From assembly GCA_035943635.1 (NCBI GenBank), contig DASZBX010000138.1, forward strand, positions 1 through 32,063: DNA of 32,063 nt, given 5' to 3'. Numbering within the stretch: position 1 is the first letter of the stretch; each line of letters starts with the position of its first letter. This DNA comes from DASZBX01 sp035943635. Lineage in GTDB: Bacteria; Actinomycetota; Actinomycetes; Streptomycetales; Catenulisporaceae. Under the pieces are notes generated by a model. The model worked only from the letters and a program-made list of their open reading frames with translations, was not told the origin of the DNA and searched no databases. This document shows positions 8,032 through 15,493 of this stretch, piece by piece. The position numbers and the translations under genes were made by a program.

Positions 8032-8235
8032 TCAGGCTGGGTTCGGGAAGTAGGTCGGGGTCGGGGTCGGGCTCCGGCCCTTGTTCCCGGTGCCCTGGGT
8101 GATGGTGAAGGGCGGGGTGGCCGGCGGGTAGGTGTCCTCGACCGTGCCGGCCACGCCGACGTCCGTCGCCTTGACCCCGGACACGAACGCGCTGCCGGCG
8201 GTCTCGCTCTGGAGGACGACCGTTGCATGCGGCAT
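8032..8235 (-). CDS. Possible small Thr/Pro-rich protein (67 aa)
   Basis: A minus-strand frame from ATG 8235 encodes 67 residues. It starts MPHATVVLQSETAG, has a balanced composition and ends in a Pro/Thr-rich tail (TPTPTYFPNPA). It is divergent from the gene at 8284 and convergent with the terminator after tetR, an arrangement that fits a real gene. No ribosome binding site, signal peptide or known domain is seen. The same frame stays open upstream through the antisense of the next gene, which weakens the case. It is otherwise unrecognised. Confidence 0.3.
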   Translation of the reverse strand: MPHATVVLQSETAGSAFVSGVKATDVGVAGTVEDTYPPATPPFTITQGTGNKGRSPTPTPTYFPNPA

Positions 8236-8271
8236 GATCGCGACTGCGCCGGAGGCCGGGCGGCCCCGGGA

Positions 8272-8277
8272 TACAGT
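8272..8277 (+). promoter_or_regulatory. -10 box of a leaderless gene (TACAGT)
   Basis: TACAGT ends 6 nt before the GTG at 8284, placing the transcription start at the start codon. The GTG itself has no ribosome binding site, which supports leaderless translation and decides the start. No clear -35 element is visible. Confidence 0.5.
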
Positions 8278-8283
8278 GGGGGC

Positions 8284-9276
8284 GTGACGATCAGCGCCGA
8301 CGCCCCCGGCTCCCCCGGCCCGGAACCCGCCGAAGAACCCGCCCCGGCGAGCGCTGCGGACCCGGCCGGCGAGGCCGCCGCGGCCACCGCCGCCGAGGTG
8401 CAGAAGCTGTTCGGGCCGGACCTGGCCGTGCGCGAGACCGAGGCCGAGGCCCTGGCCAACCTGCGCAAGGTGCTGACCCTGGTCGGCCGCGGCAAGCTCA
8501 AGTGCAGCGAGAACTCCCGGCGGCCGAGCGAGATCACGGTCCGGATGGTCCAGGAGGTCCTCGTCCGCGGGGACTACTACCCGGACGAGGAGATCGCCGG
8601 CTTCGCCTGGCCCCTGCTGCTGCTCTCCGGCGGCTTGGCGCTGCTGGACGGGCCGTGGATGCGGCCTACCGCGCGCGGCCGCACGCTCCCGGCGGCCGAG
8701 GAACCCGACCTGCGCGCCGCCCTGGCCGGCCTGTGGACCCGGTGGCTGACCAAGGCCCCGATCGACGAACTCATGCGGGTCGACGCGATCCGCGGCCAGC
8801 GCATCCCGGCGACGTTGACCGCGCCGACCAAGCGCCGCGCGGCGGTGGCGGCCGGCCTGTCCGCGCTGCCGCTGGAAGGCTGGGTGCCGGTCGACCGGCT
8901 GCTGCGGATCGTGCGCGACCAGGAACCGCCGCTGGTCGTCCCGCGCAGCGCCGACGCGCTCTGGCGGCTGTACCTGGAGGACCCTGACCAGGGCAGTCTC
9001 GGCCATCCCGGCTTCGGCGACTGGGACATCCTGGAAGGACGCTACGCCCTGTGCGTGGTCTTCGAATACGCCGCCACCCTGGGTCTGCTCGACCTGGTGT
9101 ACCGCGATCCCGAGGACGCCCGGGACGACTTCCGGCAGAACTGGGGCGTGGGCAACTACCGCTACCTGTCCCGCTACGACGGGCTCGTCGCGGTCCGGCG
9201 CACCGCCCTGGGCACTTCCGTGTTCAACCCGGCCCTGGCCCCGGCCCGAGCTGAACCGAAGATGAGCACCAGCTGA
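8284..9276 (+). CDS. Conserved-looking protein of unknown function (330 aa)
   Basis: This 330-residue cytoplasmic protein has a disordered Pro/Ala/Glu-rich N-terminus (about 1-45) followed by a folded region. I do not recognise its family. There is a segment with a repeat-helix character (about 55-130), a basic segment IPATLTAPTKRR near 178-190, and a C-terminal part (DWDILEGRYALCVVFEYAATLGLLDLVY and onward). The last part has the helix-helix-strand rhythm of a winged-helix domain, so DNA binding is possible but unproven. There is no signal peptide or membrane segment. The GTG start is set by the leaderless promoter signal. The gene stands alone between two other single genes. Confidence 0.75.
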   Translation: MTISADAPGSPGPEPAEEPAPASAADPAGEAAAATAAEVQKLFGPDLAVRETEAEALANLRKVLTLVGRGKLKCSENSRRPSEITVRMVQEVLVRGDYYPDEEIAGFAWPLLLLSGGLALLDGPWMRPTARGRTLPAAEEPDLRAALAGLWTRWLTKAPIDELMRVDAIRGQRIPATLTAPTKRRAAVAAGLSALPLEGWVPVDRLLRIVRDQEPPLVVPRSADALWRLYLEDPDQGSLGHPGFGDWDILEGRYALCVVFEYAATLGLLDLVYRDPEDARDDFRQNWGVGNYRYLSRYDGLVAVRRTALGTSVFNPALAPARAEPKMSTS

Positions 9277-9309
9277 GAATTCTGCGAGATAAATCGACAA
9301 CTCTCGGCA

Positions 9310-9338
9310 AAATCTTGCCGATCCGGCGGGCCGGTTTT
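9310..9338 (+). terminator. Weak tandem hairpins after the unknown gene
   Basis: A 7-bp stem (TCGGCAA, AATC loop, TTGCCGA; 9305-9322 region) is followed by a short CCGG/CCGG hairpin running into TTTT. Either could end transcription of the 8284 gene. Because the segment is AT-richer than its surroundings it may also hold the promoter of the next gene. Confidence 0.35.
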
Positions 9339-9375
9339 AGAGTCCGGTCCGCGGACGACGATCCCGGAGGCAGCC

Positions 9376-10005
9376 GTGACCGACCACTCCCCGTCCCGGC
9401 CCGCCGCCGCACCCGGTCCGCCGGGCCCCCGGCCGGTCGACTGGAGCGAGGCGGACTGGCTCAACCCGCCGGCCGCGGTGACCCGGCTCGGCGACACGAT
9501 GATCGTCACCACCCACCCGGACAGCGACTTCTGGCGGACCACGTCCTACGGCTTCGTGCACGACAACGGCCACTGCCTGCTCACCGGTTTCCCGGTCGGC
9601 AGCGCGGTCGAGGTCTCGTTCGTGGCCGAGTTCGCCGAGCAGTTCGACCAGGCCGGGCTGATGGTCCGGGTGGACGAGAGCACCTGGATCAAAGCCGGGA
9701 TCGAGTTCGCCGACGGCTTCCCCCAGCTCGGCGCCGTGGTCACCCGCGGGCTCTCGGACTGGTCCACCGGCCGGGTGCCGCAGTGGGCCGGGCGCACGGT
9801 GACCGTCCGGGCCAGCCGCTCCGGCGACGCGGTCACCATCCGGGCCCGCACCGGCGACCAGCCCTGGCAGCTGGTCCGGCTGGCCCCACTCGACCCGGCG
9901 GCCCAGGCGGGCGCCGGGCCGATGTGCTGCTCCCCCGGAAGCAGGGCCCTGACGGTCTGCTTCACCGGGTTCACCGCGGGCCCGGCTGACGAGTCTCTGC
10001 ATTAG
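9376..10005 (+). CDS. DUF1349 family protein (concanavalin-like fold)
   Basis: This 209-residue protein matches the DUF1349 family, beta-sandwich proteins of the concanavalin A-like lectin/glucanase fold whose biochemical role is not established. Seen are FWRTTSYGFVHDNGH near 51-65, a core VSFVAEFAEQFDQAGLMVRVDESTWIKAGIE, and the closing VRLAPLD segment, all in the family's usual order. The first 20 residues are Pro-rich and probably disordered, and there is no signal peptide. Translation starts at a GTG with GGAGG five bases upstream. The stop codon is TAG, unusual among these genes, and is the first triplet of a long inverted repeat. Confidence 0.82.
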   Translation: MTDHSPSRPAAAPGPPGPRPVDWSEADWLNPPAAVTRLGDTMIVTTHPDSDFWRTTSYGFVHDNGHCLLTGFPVGSAVEVSFVAEFAEQFDQAGLMVRVDESTWIKAGIEFADGFPQLGAVVTRGLSDWSTGRVPQWAGRTVTVRASRSGDAVTIRARTGDQPWQLVRLAPLDPAAQAGAGPMCCSPGSRALTVCFTGFTAGPADESLH

Positions 10006-10104
10006 ACGAGTTGTTCCGAATTCTGACGCGGCGCACTCACCCGGCAGGTCAATCCGCCTACCAGCAACTCGGCTCAGGCGCCAGAATCCGGAACAACTCG
10101 TCTA
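10003..10104. repeat. 102-bp element with 23-bp inverted repeats, also a likely terminator
   Basis: The arms at 10003-10025 and 10082-10104 match at 22 of 23 positions. The left arm starts TAGACGAGTTGTTCCG, and its first three bases are the stop codon of the DUF1349 gene. TTTT follows the right arm after two bases, so it could terminate plus-strand transcription. The 56-bp centre has no gene. No clear target-site duplication flanks it. The same 16-bp start recurs with one change at 21092. Confidence 0.7.
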
Positions 10105-10163
10105 GATTTTCGGGCGGGTCAGTGCACAGACTCATCAGCCGCAGTCACGGCCGCGGCACCAGG

Positions 10164-10916
10164 TCAGGCGTGCAGCCAGGTGATGGTGAAGGCGCCGCCG
10201 GTCAGCGCCGAGTTCTTGGTCAGCAGGGTGCTGCCGCGCTCCAGGTTCGTCGAGTTCGGGGTGCCCGCGGTCGCCAGCGGCTTGCCGTTGGAGGTGAGGC
10301 CGGTGAACGGGATCGTGCCGAAGTCGGCCACCTGCCCGATCCCGCTGCCGAGGTCCTCGAGTATCGCCTCGGCCGAGGAGAGCCTGTCGTTGCCGGTCTT
10401 CGTGTACGTCTTCGTCCAGCCCTGGGTGGTGTCCGACTCGGACAGCGTGAAGGTGGTGCCGCTGACCGACACCGAGGCGGTGACCACGTCTCCGGGCTTG
10501 AGCGTCTCGGTGAAGTAGATCGAGTTCGCCGGGTACATCTCCACCCACGGGTGGTAGCCGGCCACGCCGCTCTGGCAGTCCTGGTCGAACCCGATCTGCT
10601 CGACCGTGTCCGACGACCAGCCGTCCAGGCCCAGCCAGGGCGAGACGGAGCTGTTCTTGGTGGTCGCGCAGTCCAGCTTCGGCACGGTCCAGGATCCGCT
10701 GATCGAGGTGAACTTCGCCGTGCCGGTGTCGGCGTATCCGGCCCAGAAGCTGTCGGCGTGCAGCCGGTGGTCGAAGTGCGGGAAGGCGGCGGCCGTGGCC
10801 GGGGCCCCGGCCGTCGCCGCGGCCGCCGGTCCGGCGGTGGCGAGGGCTCCGGCCAGCAGGACCGGCGCGGTGGCGGCCAGGACCCTGACAGTGCGGTGCA
10901 TATGAATGGTCTTCAT
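10164..10916 (-). CDS. Secreted G1-family glutamic endopeptidase (eqolisin-like)
   Basis: This 250-residue exported protein has a signal peptide (hydrophobic core about 9-29, Ala-rich cleavage region near 30-35) and a beta-sandwich peptidase domain of the G1 family, acid endopeptidases with a Gln/Glu dyad. Matching landmarks are SGSWTVP (74-79), WLGLDGW (94-100), the catalytic-position Q107 in VEQIGF, YHPWVEMYP, and SAEAILE (181-187), which corresponds to the family's SAEWIVE with the catalytic Glu. The Trp of that motif is Ala here. C83 and C114 could form a disulphide. The start at 10916 is chosen because it gives a compact signal peptide; the frame is open to 11012, and 10901 is another candidate. 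It is convergent with the DUF1349 gene. Confidence 0.85.
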   Translation of the reverse strand: MKTIHMHRTVRVLAATAPVLLAGALATAGPAAAATAGAPATAAAFPHFDHRLHADSFWAGYADTGTAKFTSISGSWTVPKLDCATTKNSSVSPWLGLDGWSSDTVEQIGFDQDCQSGVAGYHPWVEMYPANSIYFTETLKPGDVVTASVSVSGTTFTLSESDTTQGWTKTYTKTGNDRLSSAEAILEDLGSGIGQVADFGTIPFTGLTSNGKPLATAGTPNSTNLERGSTLLTKNSALTGGAFTITWLHA

Positions 10917-11046
10917 AGCCTGGAGACTGGCGTAACTCGGGACCGGGGCAAACCAAGCGCGGGCAAAGGTCCGCTTTCCGGTGTCTCTGCGCCGTTTTCC
11001 CCGCCCGGGCAAGGGTTTTCGGGCCGCCGTGTCAGGGCACGAAAAA

Positions 11047-11086
11047 GCCCCGGGTGCGGCGGACGACCGTCCACCGCGCCCGGGGC
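11047..11086 (-). terminator. Rho-independent terminator of the CurA-like reductase
   Basis: On the minus strand an 18-bp stem (11069-11086 with 11047-11064, one wobble and one mismatch) with a 4-nt loop begins 7 nt after the TAA stop and is followed directly by TTTTT. This is the most classical intrinsic terminator in the window. Confidence 0.9.
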
Positions 11087-11093
11087 AGAACCC

Positions 11094-12098
11094 TTACAGG
11101 CGAATCAGCATCTTGCCCGTGTTGCCGCCGCTGAACAGGGCGAGGAACGCGTCCACGGTGTTCTCCAGGCCGTCCACGTACGTCTCGACCGTCTTGATCC
11201 GGCCCTCGGCCAGCCAGCCGGCCATCTCGGTCTGGAACTCCTCCTGCCGCGCGGCGTAGTCCGAGACGATGAAGCCGCGCAGGGTCAGCCGCTTGCCGAT
11301 CGCCAGGGCGAGGTTGCGCGGGCCGGTCGGCGCCTCGGTCGCGTTGTAGACCGAGATCGCGCCGCACATGGCCACCCGGCCGTGCAGCTTGAGCACGCTC
11401 AGCGCCGCGTCCAGGTGCTCGCCGCCGACGTTGTCGAAGAACACGTCGATCCCGTCCGGGGCCGCCGCGGCCAGCTGCTTGCGCAGGTTCCCGGCCTTGT
11501 AGTCCACCGCCGCGTCGAAGCCGAACCCGGACACCAGCGCCTCGGCCTTGGCCGGGCCGCCGGCCGAGCCGATCACCCTTGCGGCGCCCCTGGCCTTGGC
11601 GATCTGCCCGACCAGGGAGCCGACCGCCCCGGCCGCACCGGAGACGAACACGGTCTCCCCGGCCTTGAACTCGCCCGCCTCCAGCAGGCCGCCCCACGCG
11701 GTCAGCCCGATGTAGCCCAGTGCGTTCAGGTGCGCCTCGACCGGCGCGAGCTGCGGATCCAGCACGGTCGCGTACTTCGCCGGGAACAGGGCGAAGTCCC
11801 GCCAGCCGCCGTTGTGCAGCACCTGCGCGCCGGTCGGCACCGACGGGTCGCCGGAGGCCAGCACCGTGCCGACCGCGCCGCCGTCCAGGGCGGCGTCCAG
11901 CTTGAACGGCGGGACGTACGAGGGCACGTCGTTCATCCGGCCGCGCATGTACGGGTCGACCGAGATCACGTCGTTGCGCACCAGGATCTGGCCCTCGCCG
12001 GGATCCGGCAGCTCGCGCTCGACGAGCCGGAAGTCCGCCTCGGTCGGCAGGCCTTTCGGACGGGCGGCCAGATGGTACTCGCGAGCCGTGGTGGACAC
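11094..12098 (-). CDS. NADP-dependent medium-chain reductase, CurA / prostaglandin-reductase-like
   Basis: This 334-residue zinc-free MDR-superfamily oxidoreductase probably reduces the C=C bond of alpha,beta-unsaturated carbonyls with NADPH. The N-terminal ARPKGLPTEADFRLVE and DPYMRGRM (48-55) are signatures of the curcumin-reductase/leukotriene-dehydrogenase group. The cofactor loop AAGAVG is at 155-160. FFDNVGGEHLDAAL is the conserved post-Rossmann motif. The GTG start follows an AAGGTG ribosome binding site by 5 nt. It is divergent from the alcohol dehydrogenase gene, sharing a 233-bp regulatory region, and ends in a strong terminator. The physiological substrate is unknown; a detoxification role is inference. 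Confidence 0.9.
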   Translation of the reverse strand: MSTTAREYHLAARPKGLPTEADFRLVERELPDPGEGQILVRNDVISVDPYMRGRMNDVPSYVPPFKLDAALDGGAVGTVLASGDPSVPTGAQVLHNGGWRDFALFPAKYATVLDPQLAPVEAHLNALGYIGLTAWGGLLEAGEFKAGETVFVSGAAGAVGSLVGQIAKARGAARVIGSAGGPAKAEALVSGFGFDAAVDYKAGNLRKQLAAAAPDGIDVFFDNVGGEHLDAALSVLKLHGRVAMCGAISVYNATEAPTGPRNLALAIGKRLTLRGFIVSDYAARQEEFQTEMAGWLAEGRIKTVETYVDGLENTVDAFLALFSGGNTGKMLIRL

Positions 12099-12142
12099 GG
12101 GGACACCTTCTTCTTCATCGGAGCGGGCGGCGAAAGAACTTC

Positions 12143-12156
12143 ACTGTCTCGACAGT
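12143..12156. promoter_or_regulatory. 14-bp palindrome in a divergent promoter region
   Basis: ACTGTCTCGACAGT is a palindrome apart from its two central bases. It lies in an AT-richer pocket 45 bp upstream of the CurA-like reductase. On the minus strand TTGAGA precedes it as a possible -35 box. It looks like an operator, but no regulator gene is adjacent. Confidence 0.5.
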
Positions 12157-12331
12157 ACTACCTCTCAACTATTTCGCACCCCCGGCGCGCGCCCGGCCGC
12201 GGCCCCGCATAGGCTCGGGGCGGCCCTTCCTCCCCAGGCGGGCGGCCCGGCCCGCCGGTTCAGCCAAGCACCCGGCCGCGGACCGGCGCAACCGCTCCCG
12301 GCCGCGCCGCCCCAGCCCGAAAGGCAGTCCG

Positions 12332-13396
12332 ATGCTCGCAACCCTGCTGTACGCCGCCGGAGACATCCGCGTGCAGACCGTTCCCGACCCCAAACTGCAG
12401 GAGCCGTCCGACGTAGTCGTCCGGGTGACCCATTCGTGCATCTGCGGCTCGGACCTGTGGCCGTACAAGTCGGCGCCGGAAATCCCGAACGGGCGGCGGA
12501 TCGGCCACGAGTTCATCGGCGTGATCGAGGAGGCCGGCTCCGAGACCGGCGACCTGCGGGCCGGCCAGTGGGTGATCGCGCCGTTCATGTTCTCCGACGG
12601 CACCTGCGCCAACTGCCGGCATGGCATCCAGCCGTCCTGCCTGCACGGCGGCGGCTGGGGCGCCACCCAGCCCAGCGGACACCTCGTGGACGGCGGCCAG
12701 GGTGAGTACATCCGGGTGCCGATGGCGACCGGGACCCTGGTCGCGATCCCCGAGGGCACCGGCCAGGAACTCGCCCCGGCCCTGCTCTCGCTGTCCGACG
12801 TGATGTCCACCGGCCACCACGCCGCCCTGTCCGCCCGCGTCGCGCCCGGCGGCACGGTGGCCGTGGTCGGCGACGGCGCGGTCGGCCTGTGCGGGGTGCT
12901 CGCGGCCCGCCGGCTCGGCGCCGAGCGGATCATCGTACTCGGCTCCAACCCGGCCCGCTGGGAGGTGGCCCGGCGGTTCGGCGCCACCGACCAGATCTCC
13001 GTGCGCGGCGCCCAGGCCGTCGGCGCGGCGCTGCGCGAGCTGACCGGCGGCGTCGGCGCGGACAGCGTGCTCGAGTGCGTCGGCACCCGCGAGGCCTTCG
13101 ACACCGCGGTCGCCGCGGCCCGCCCGGGCGGCGCGATCGGCTACGTCGGCGTCCCGCAGGACCTGACCGACGGCTACGCGCCGCTGCCGATCCGCAAGCT
13201 GTTCGCCGACAACATCACGGTCGGCGGCGGCATCGCGCCGGTGCGCGCCTACCTGCCGGAACTGCTCGCCGAGGTGCTCGACGGCCGGCTCGACCCCTCG
13301 CCGGTGTTCGACCTCGAACTGCCGCTGGCCCAGGCCGCCGACGGCTACCGCGCGATGAACGACCGCACCGCGATCAAGGTGCTGCTCAAGCCCTGA
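12332..13396 (+). CDS. Zinc-dependent alcohol dehydrogenase family protein
   Basis: This 354-residue MDR dehydrogenase is of the threonine/alcohol dehydrogenase type. The catalytic zinc site is complete, with C38 in CGSD and the GHE motif H59-E60. The Rossmann loop GDGAVG is at 180-185. The structural zinc lobe shows C92, C95 and C103 in the expected spacing, but the first cysteine position is Asp89, so this site is altered, as in some subfamilies. The ATG follows GAAAGG. It is divergent from the CurA-like reductase and converges on the acetyltransferase with only 3 nt between stop codons. The substrate cannot be named. Confidence 0.9.
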   Translation: MLATLLYAAGDIRVQTVPDPKLQEPSDVVVRVTHSCICGSDLWPYKSAPEIPNGRRIGHEFIGVIEEAGSETGDLRAGQWVIAPFMFSDGTCANCRHGIQPSCLHGGGWGATQPSGHLVDGGQGEYIRVPMATGTLVAIPEGTGQELAPALLSLSDVMSTGHHAALSARVAPGGTVAVVGDGAVGLCGVLAARRLGAERIIVLGSNPARWEVARRFGATDQISVRGAQAVGAALRELTGGVGADSVLECVGTREAFDTAVAAARPGGAIGYVGVPQDLTDGYAPLPIRKLFADNITVGGGIAPVRAYLPELLAEVLDGRLDPSPVFDLELPLAQAADGYRAMNDRTAIKVLLKP

Positions 13397-13408
13397 CCCT
13401 CAGGTCAG
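13393..13408. terminator. Small hairpin over two convergent stop codons
   Basis: CTGACC, a CTCA loop and GGTCAG form a 6-bp hairpin that overlaps the stop codons of both convergent genes. It is short and may only be a weak bidirectional terminator. Confidence 0.3.
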
Positions 13409-13888
13409 CTCCTCGGCCAGCAGGTCGAGCAGCAGTCCGTCCTGCCAGACTCCGTCCGGGTCGCGCCAGTACTTGCGCATGATGCCGACCGGTTTGAAGC
13501 CGACCTTGGCGTAGGCCCGCACCGCCGCGGTGTTCGCGGCGGCCGGGTCGATCGTCAGCCGGTGGAATCCGTGCTCGCCGACCAGGTACCGGGCCATCGT
13601 GCGGACCGCGTCGGTGCCCAGGCCCCGGCCGTGCACCGCCGGATCCAGGTACAGGTCGATCCCGGCGTGCCGGAAGTCCGGTTCCTCCTCGGCGTGCCAG
13701 TGGATCGACCCCACCACCCGGTTCTCGAACACGATCGAGTAGACCTGGGTCTCCGGGTCGGCCAACTCCCCGGCCGAGTCGTCGGCGCCCCACCAGCGCG
13801 CCACCTCGTCCGCGGCCCGGATCACGGCCAGCGCCGGAAGATCCTGCTCGGTGCACGGACGCAACACCACCAGCTCGCCTCGCAACAT
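13400..13888 (-). CDS. GNAT acetyltransferase, AAC(6')-like
   Basis: This 162-residue GNAT enzyme resembles the aminoglycoside 6'-N-acetyltransferase group more than the ribosomal-protein acetylases. The acetyl-CoA motif HGRGLGTDAVR spans 86-96 after the strand GIDLYLDP. Conserved later blocks are NTAAVRAYAKVGF and KYWRDPDGVWQDGLLLDLL, the latter typical of AAC(6') relatives. Whether it acts on an aminoglycoside or a cellular amine is unknown. The ATG lacks a ribosome binding site, but TAGACT (13895-13900) ends 6 nt upstream, indicating a leaderless mRNA. It lies just downstream of the MFS exporter gene in the same direction, but with its own promoter. Confidence 0.85.
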   Translation of the reverse strand: MLRGELVVLRPCTEQDLPALAVIRAADEVARWWGADDSAGELADPETQVYSIVFENRVVGSIHWHAEEEPDFRHAGIDLYLDPAVHGRGLGTDAVRTMARYLVGEHGFHRLTIDPAAANTAAVRAYAKVGFKPVGIMRKYWRDPDGVWQDGLLLDLLAEELT

Positions 13889-13894
13889 CCGGCC

Positions 13895-13900
13895 AGTCTA
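13895..13900 (-). promoter_or_regulatory. -10 box of a leaderless gene (TAGACT)
   Basis: On the minus strand TAGACT fits TANNNT and ends 6 nt before the ATG of the acetyltransferase. No -35 hexamer is recognisable. Confidence 0.45.
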
Positions 13901-13937
13901 GGAGCCCGCGACGGTCGCGGCCCGCGATTTTCGCCGC

Positions 13938-15491
13938 CTACCCGACCGTCGCCTCGGCCTCCTGCTCCCCCGGCGTGCCCGGCAGGTCTTCCTGCACGCC
14001 GGCCCTGAGCCCGAGGAAGGCGACGATCGCGGCCACCGCCATGATCCCGGCCATCGCGTAGAAGATCGTGCGGGTGGCCTCGGCGAAGTCGAGCCGGTAG
14101 AACGCCGGGATGCTGGACGTGCTGCCGCTCTGGCCCTGGCCCTGCGAGGCGTTCGCCGCGGCCACAGCGGCCTTGGCCGGAGGCATGCCCTGGGCGATCA
14201 GCGAGGCCTTCACCTTCGTGCGCACCTGCGTGACCAGGACCGTGCCCAGAACGGCGAGGCCGAGGCTGGCGGCGTAGTTGCGGACCGTCTGGGTGATGCC
14301 GGTGGCCTCGCCGTAGGACAGTTTCGAGGCCCGGTTGACCGCGTCCGTGCTCGACGGGGTCAGCATGAAGCCCAGGCCCGCTCCGGACAGGACGATGAAC
14401 CACTGCTGCTGGTTGAAGTCGAGCGTGGTGACCTTGCCCGCCCACAGGTAGAAGCCGACCGCGGTCAGCACGCAGCCGAGCACCACCGGCCGCTTGGCCC
14501 CGACCCGGTCGAGCATCCGGCCGCCGATCTGCGAGGCGACCGCGAAACCGACGAAGAAGTAGAGCAGGAACACCCCCGCCTTCTGCGCCTGGTACCCGAG
14601 CGAGATCTGCGCGTACTCGCTGGAGAAGAAGAACACCGGCACGAACACCAGCATGCTGATCCCCAGGACCAGGTTCTGCACCAGGAACGGGCGCACCTTG
14701 AAGATGTCCATCTTGATCAGCGGCGACTCGGTCCTGCGCTCGACCGCGGCGAACACCACCAGCAGCACCGCCCCGGCCGCGATCGACAGGCCGATCAGCG
14801 GATTGCCCCAGCTCCACAGCTGGGCCTGCTGGAAGCCGAACACGCTCAGCGTGACCCCGCCGACGATCAGGACCAGGCCGCGGTAGTCCATCGGCGCGGG
14901 CCGGTACTCGGTGACCGGCTTGGAGAGGAAGATCAGCACCAGGGCGACCAGCGCGACCGGGATGTTCACCCAGAAGATGGCCCGCCAGGTCCACTCGGTC
15001 AGGTAGCCGCCGAGCAGCGGGCCGATCGCGGTCAGGCCGCCGGCGATGCCGAAGAACAGGGCCAGCGCGCGCCCGCGGGAGCGCAGCGGGAAGGTCTGCA
15101 CCACGATCGCCAGCGCGGCCGGGAACATCAGCGCCCCGCCCGCGCCCTGCAGCACCCGGAAGGCCACGATCCAGGTCTCGGCCAGGCTCCCCTTGGGGGT
15201 GAACCCGCACAGGGCCGAGGACCCGGCGAACACGATCACGCCCAGGGTCACGATCCGACGGTGGCCGAGCGTGTCGGCCAGCCGTCCGCCGAACGCGAAC
15301 AGCGCGGCCAGCGAGAGCAGGTAGGCGTTGACGGCCCACTGCACGCCGGTGGCCGACAGGCTCAGCTCCCGTTGGATCTCGGGCACCGCGATCGAGATGA
15401 TCGTCTGGTCGATGAAGGTCATCGCCACGGCGAAGATCATCGCCGCGAGCACCAGGTTCTTCGACCGACCGCCCACAGCGTCAGCAGACAC
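13938..15491 (-). CDS. MFS multidrug exporter, DHA2 family (14 TM)
   Basis: This 517-residue drug:proton antiporter is of the 14-helix DHA2 group. FIDQTIISIAVP (26-37) is the family's first-helix motif with an intramembrane Asp28. GGRLADTLGHRR (68-79) is motif A between helices 2 and 3, and GPLLGGYL is the motif C region. The frame is open upstream to 15896, but a GTG at 15491 is preceded by AAGGAG with a 6-nt spacer and gives the normal N-terminus. That ribosome binding site is made by the last two codons of the permease fragment, whose stop lies 2 nt before the GTG, so the two are translationally coupled. The substrate is unknown. Confidence 0.92.
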   Translation of the reverse strand: MSADAVGGRSKNLVLAAMIFAVAMTFIDQTIISIAVPEIQRELSLSATGVQWAVNAYLLSLAALFAFGGRLADTLGHRRIVTLGVIVFAGSSALCGFTPKGSLAETWIVAFRVLQGAGGALMFPAALAIVVQTFPLRSRGRALALFFGIAGGLTAIGPLLGGYLTEWTWRAIFWVNIPVALVALVLIFLSKPVTEYRPAPMDYRGLVLIVGGVTLSVFGFQQAQLWSWGNPLIGLSIAAGAVLLVVFAAVERRTESPLIKMDIFKVRPFLVQNLVLGISMLVFVPVFFFSSEYAQISLGYQAQKAGVFLLYFFVGFAVASQIGGRMLDRVGAKRPVVLGCVLTAVGFYLWAGKVTTLDFNQQQWFIVLSGAGLGFMLTPSSTDAVNRASKLSYGEATGITQTVRNYAASLGLAVLGTVLVTQVRTKVKASLIAQGMPPAKAAVAAANASQGQGQSGSTSSIPAFYRLDFAEATRTIFYAMAGIMAVAAIVAFLGLRAGVQEDLPGTPGEQEAEATVG

Positions 15492-15493
15492 GT

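Noticed and set aside
8032..9300. A 422-codon minus-strand frame covering the unknown gene at 8284-9276
   Set aside because: Most of it is antisense low-complexity Gly/Arg/Gln sequence. Only its last 67 codons, outside the sense gene, have protein-like composition, and only those are listed as a doubtful small gene.
9305..9322. Operator dyad for the DUF1349 gene
   Set aside because: The TCGGCAA/TTGCCGA arms have only a 4-nt loop and lie close after a gene end, which fits a weak terminator hairpin better than a protein-binding site.
10011..12212. A 733-codon plus-strand frame across the peptidase and reductase genes
   Set aside because: It runs antisense through two well-supported genes and gives low-complexity Gly/Arg/Val sequence with no domain.
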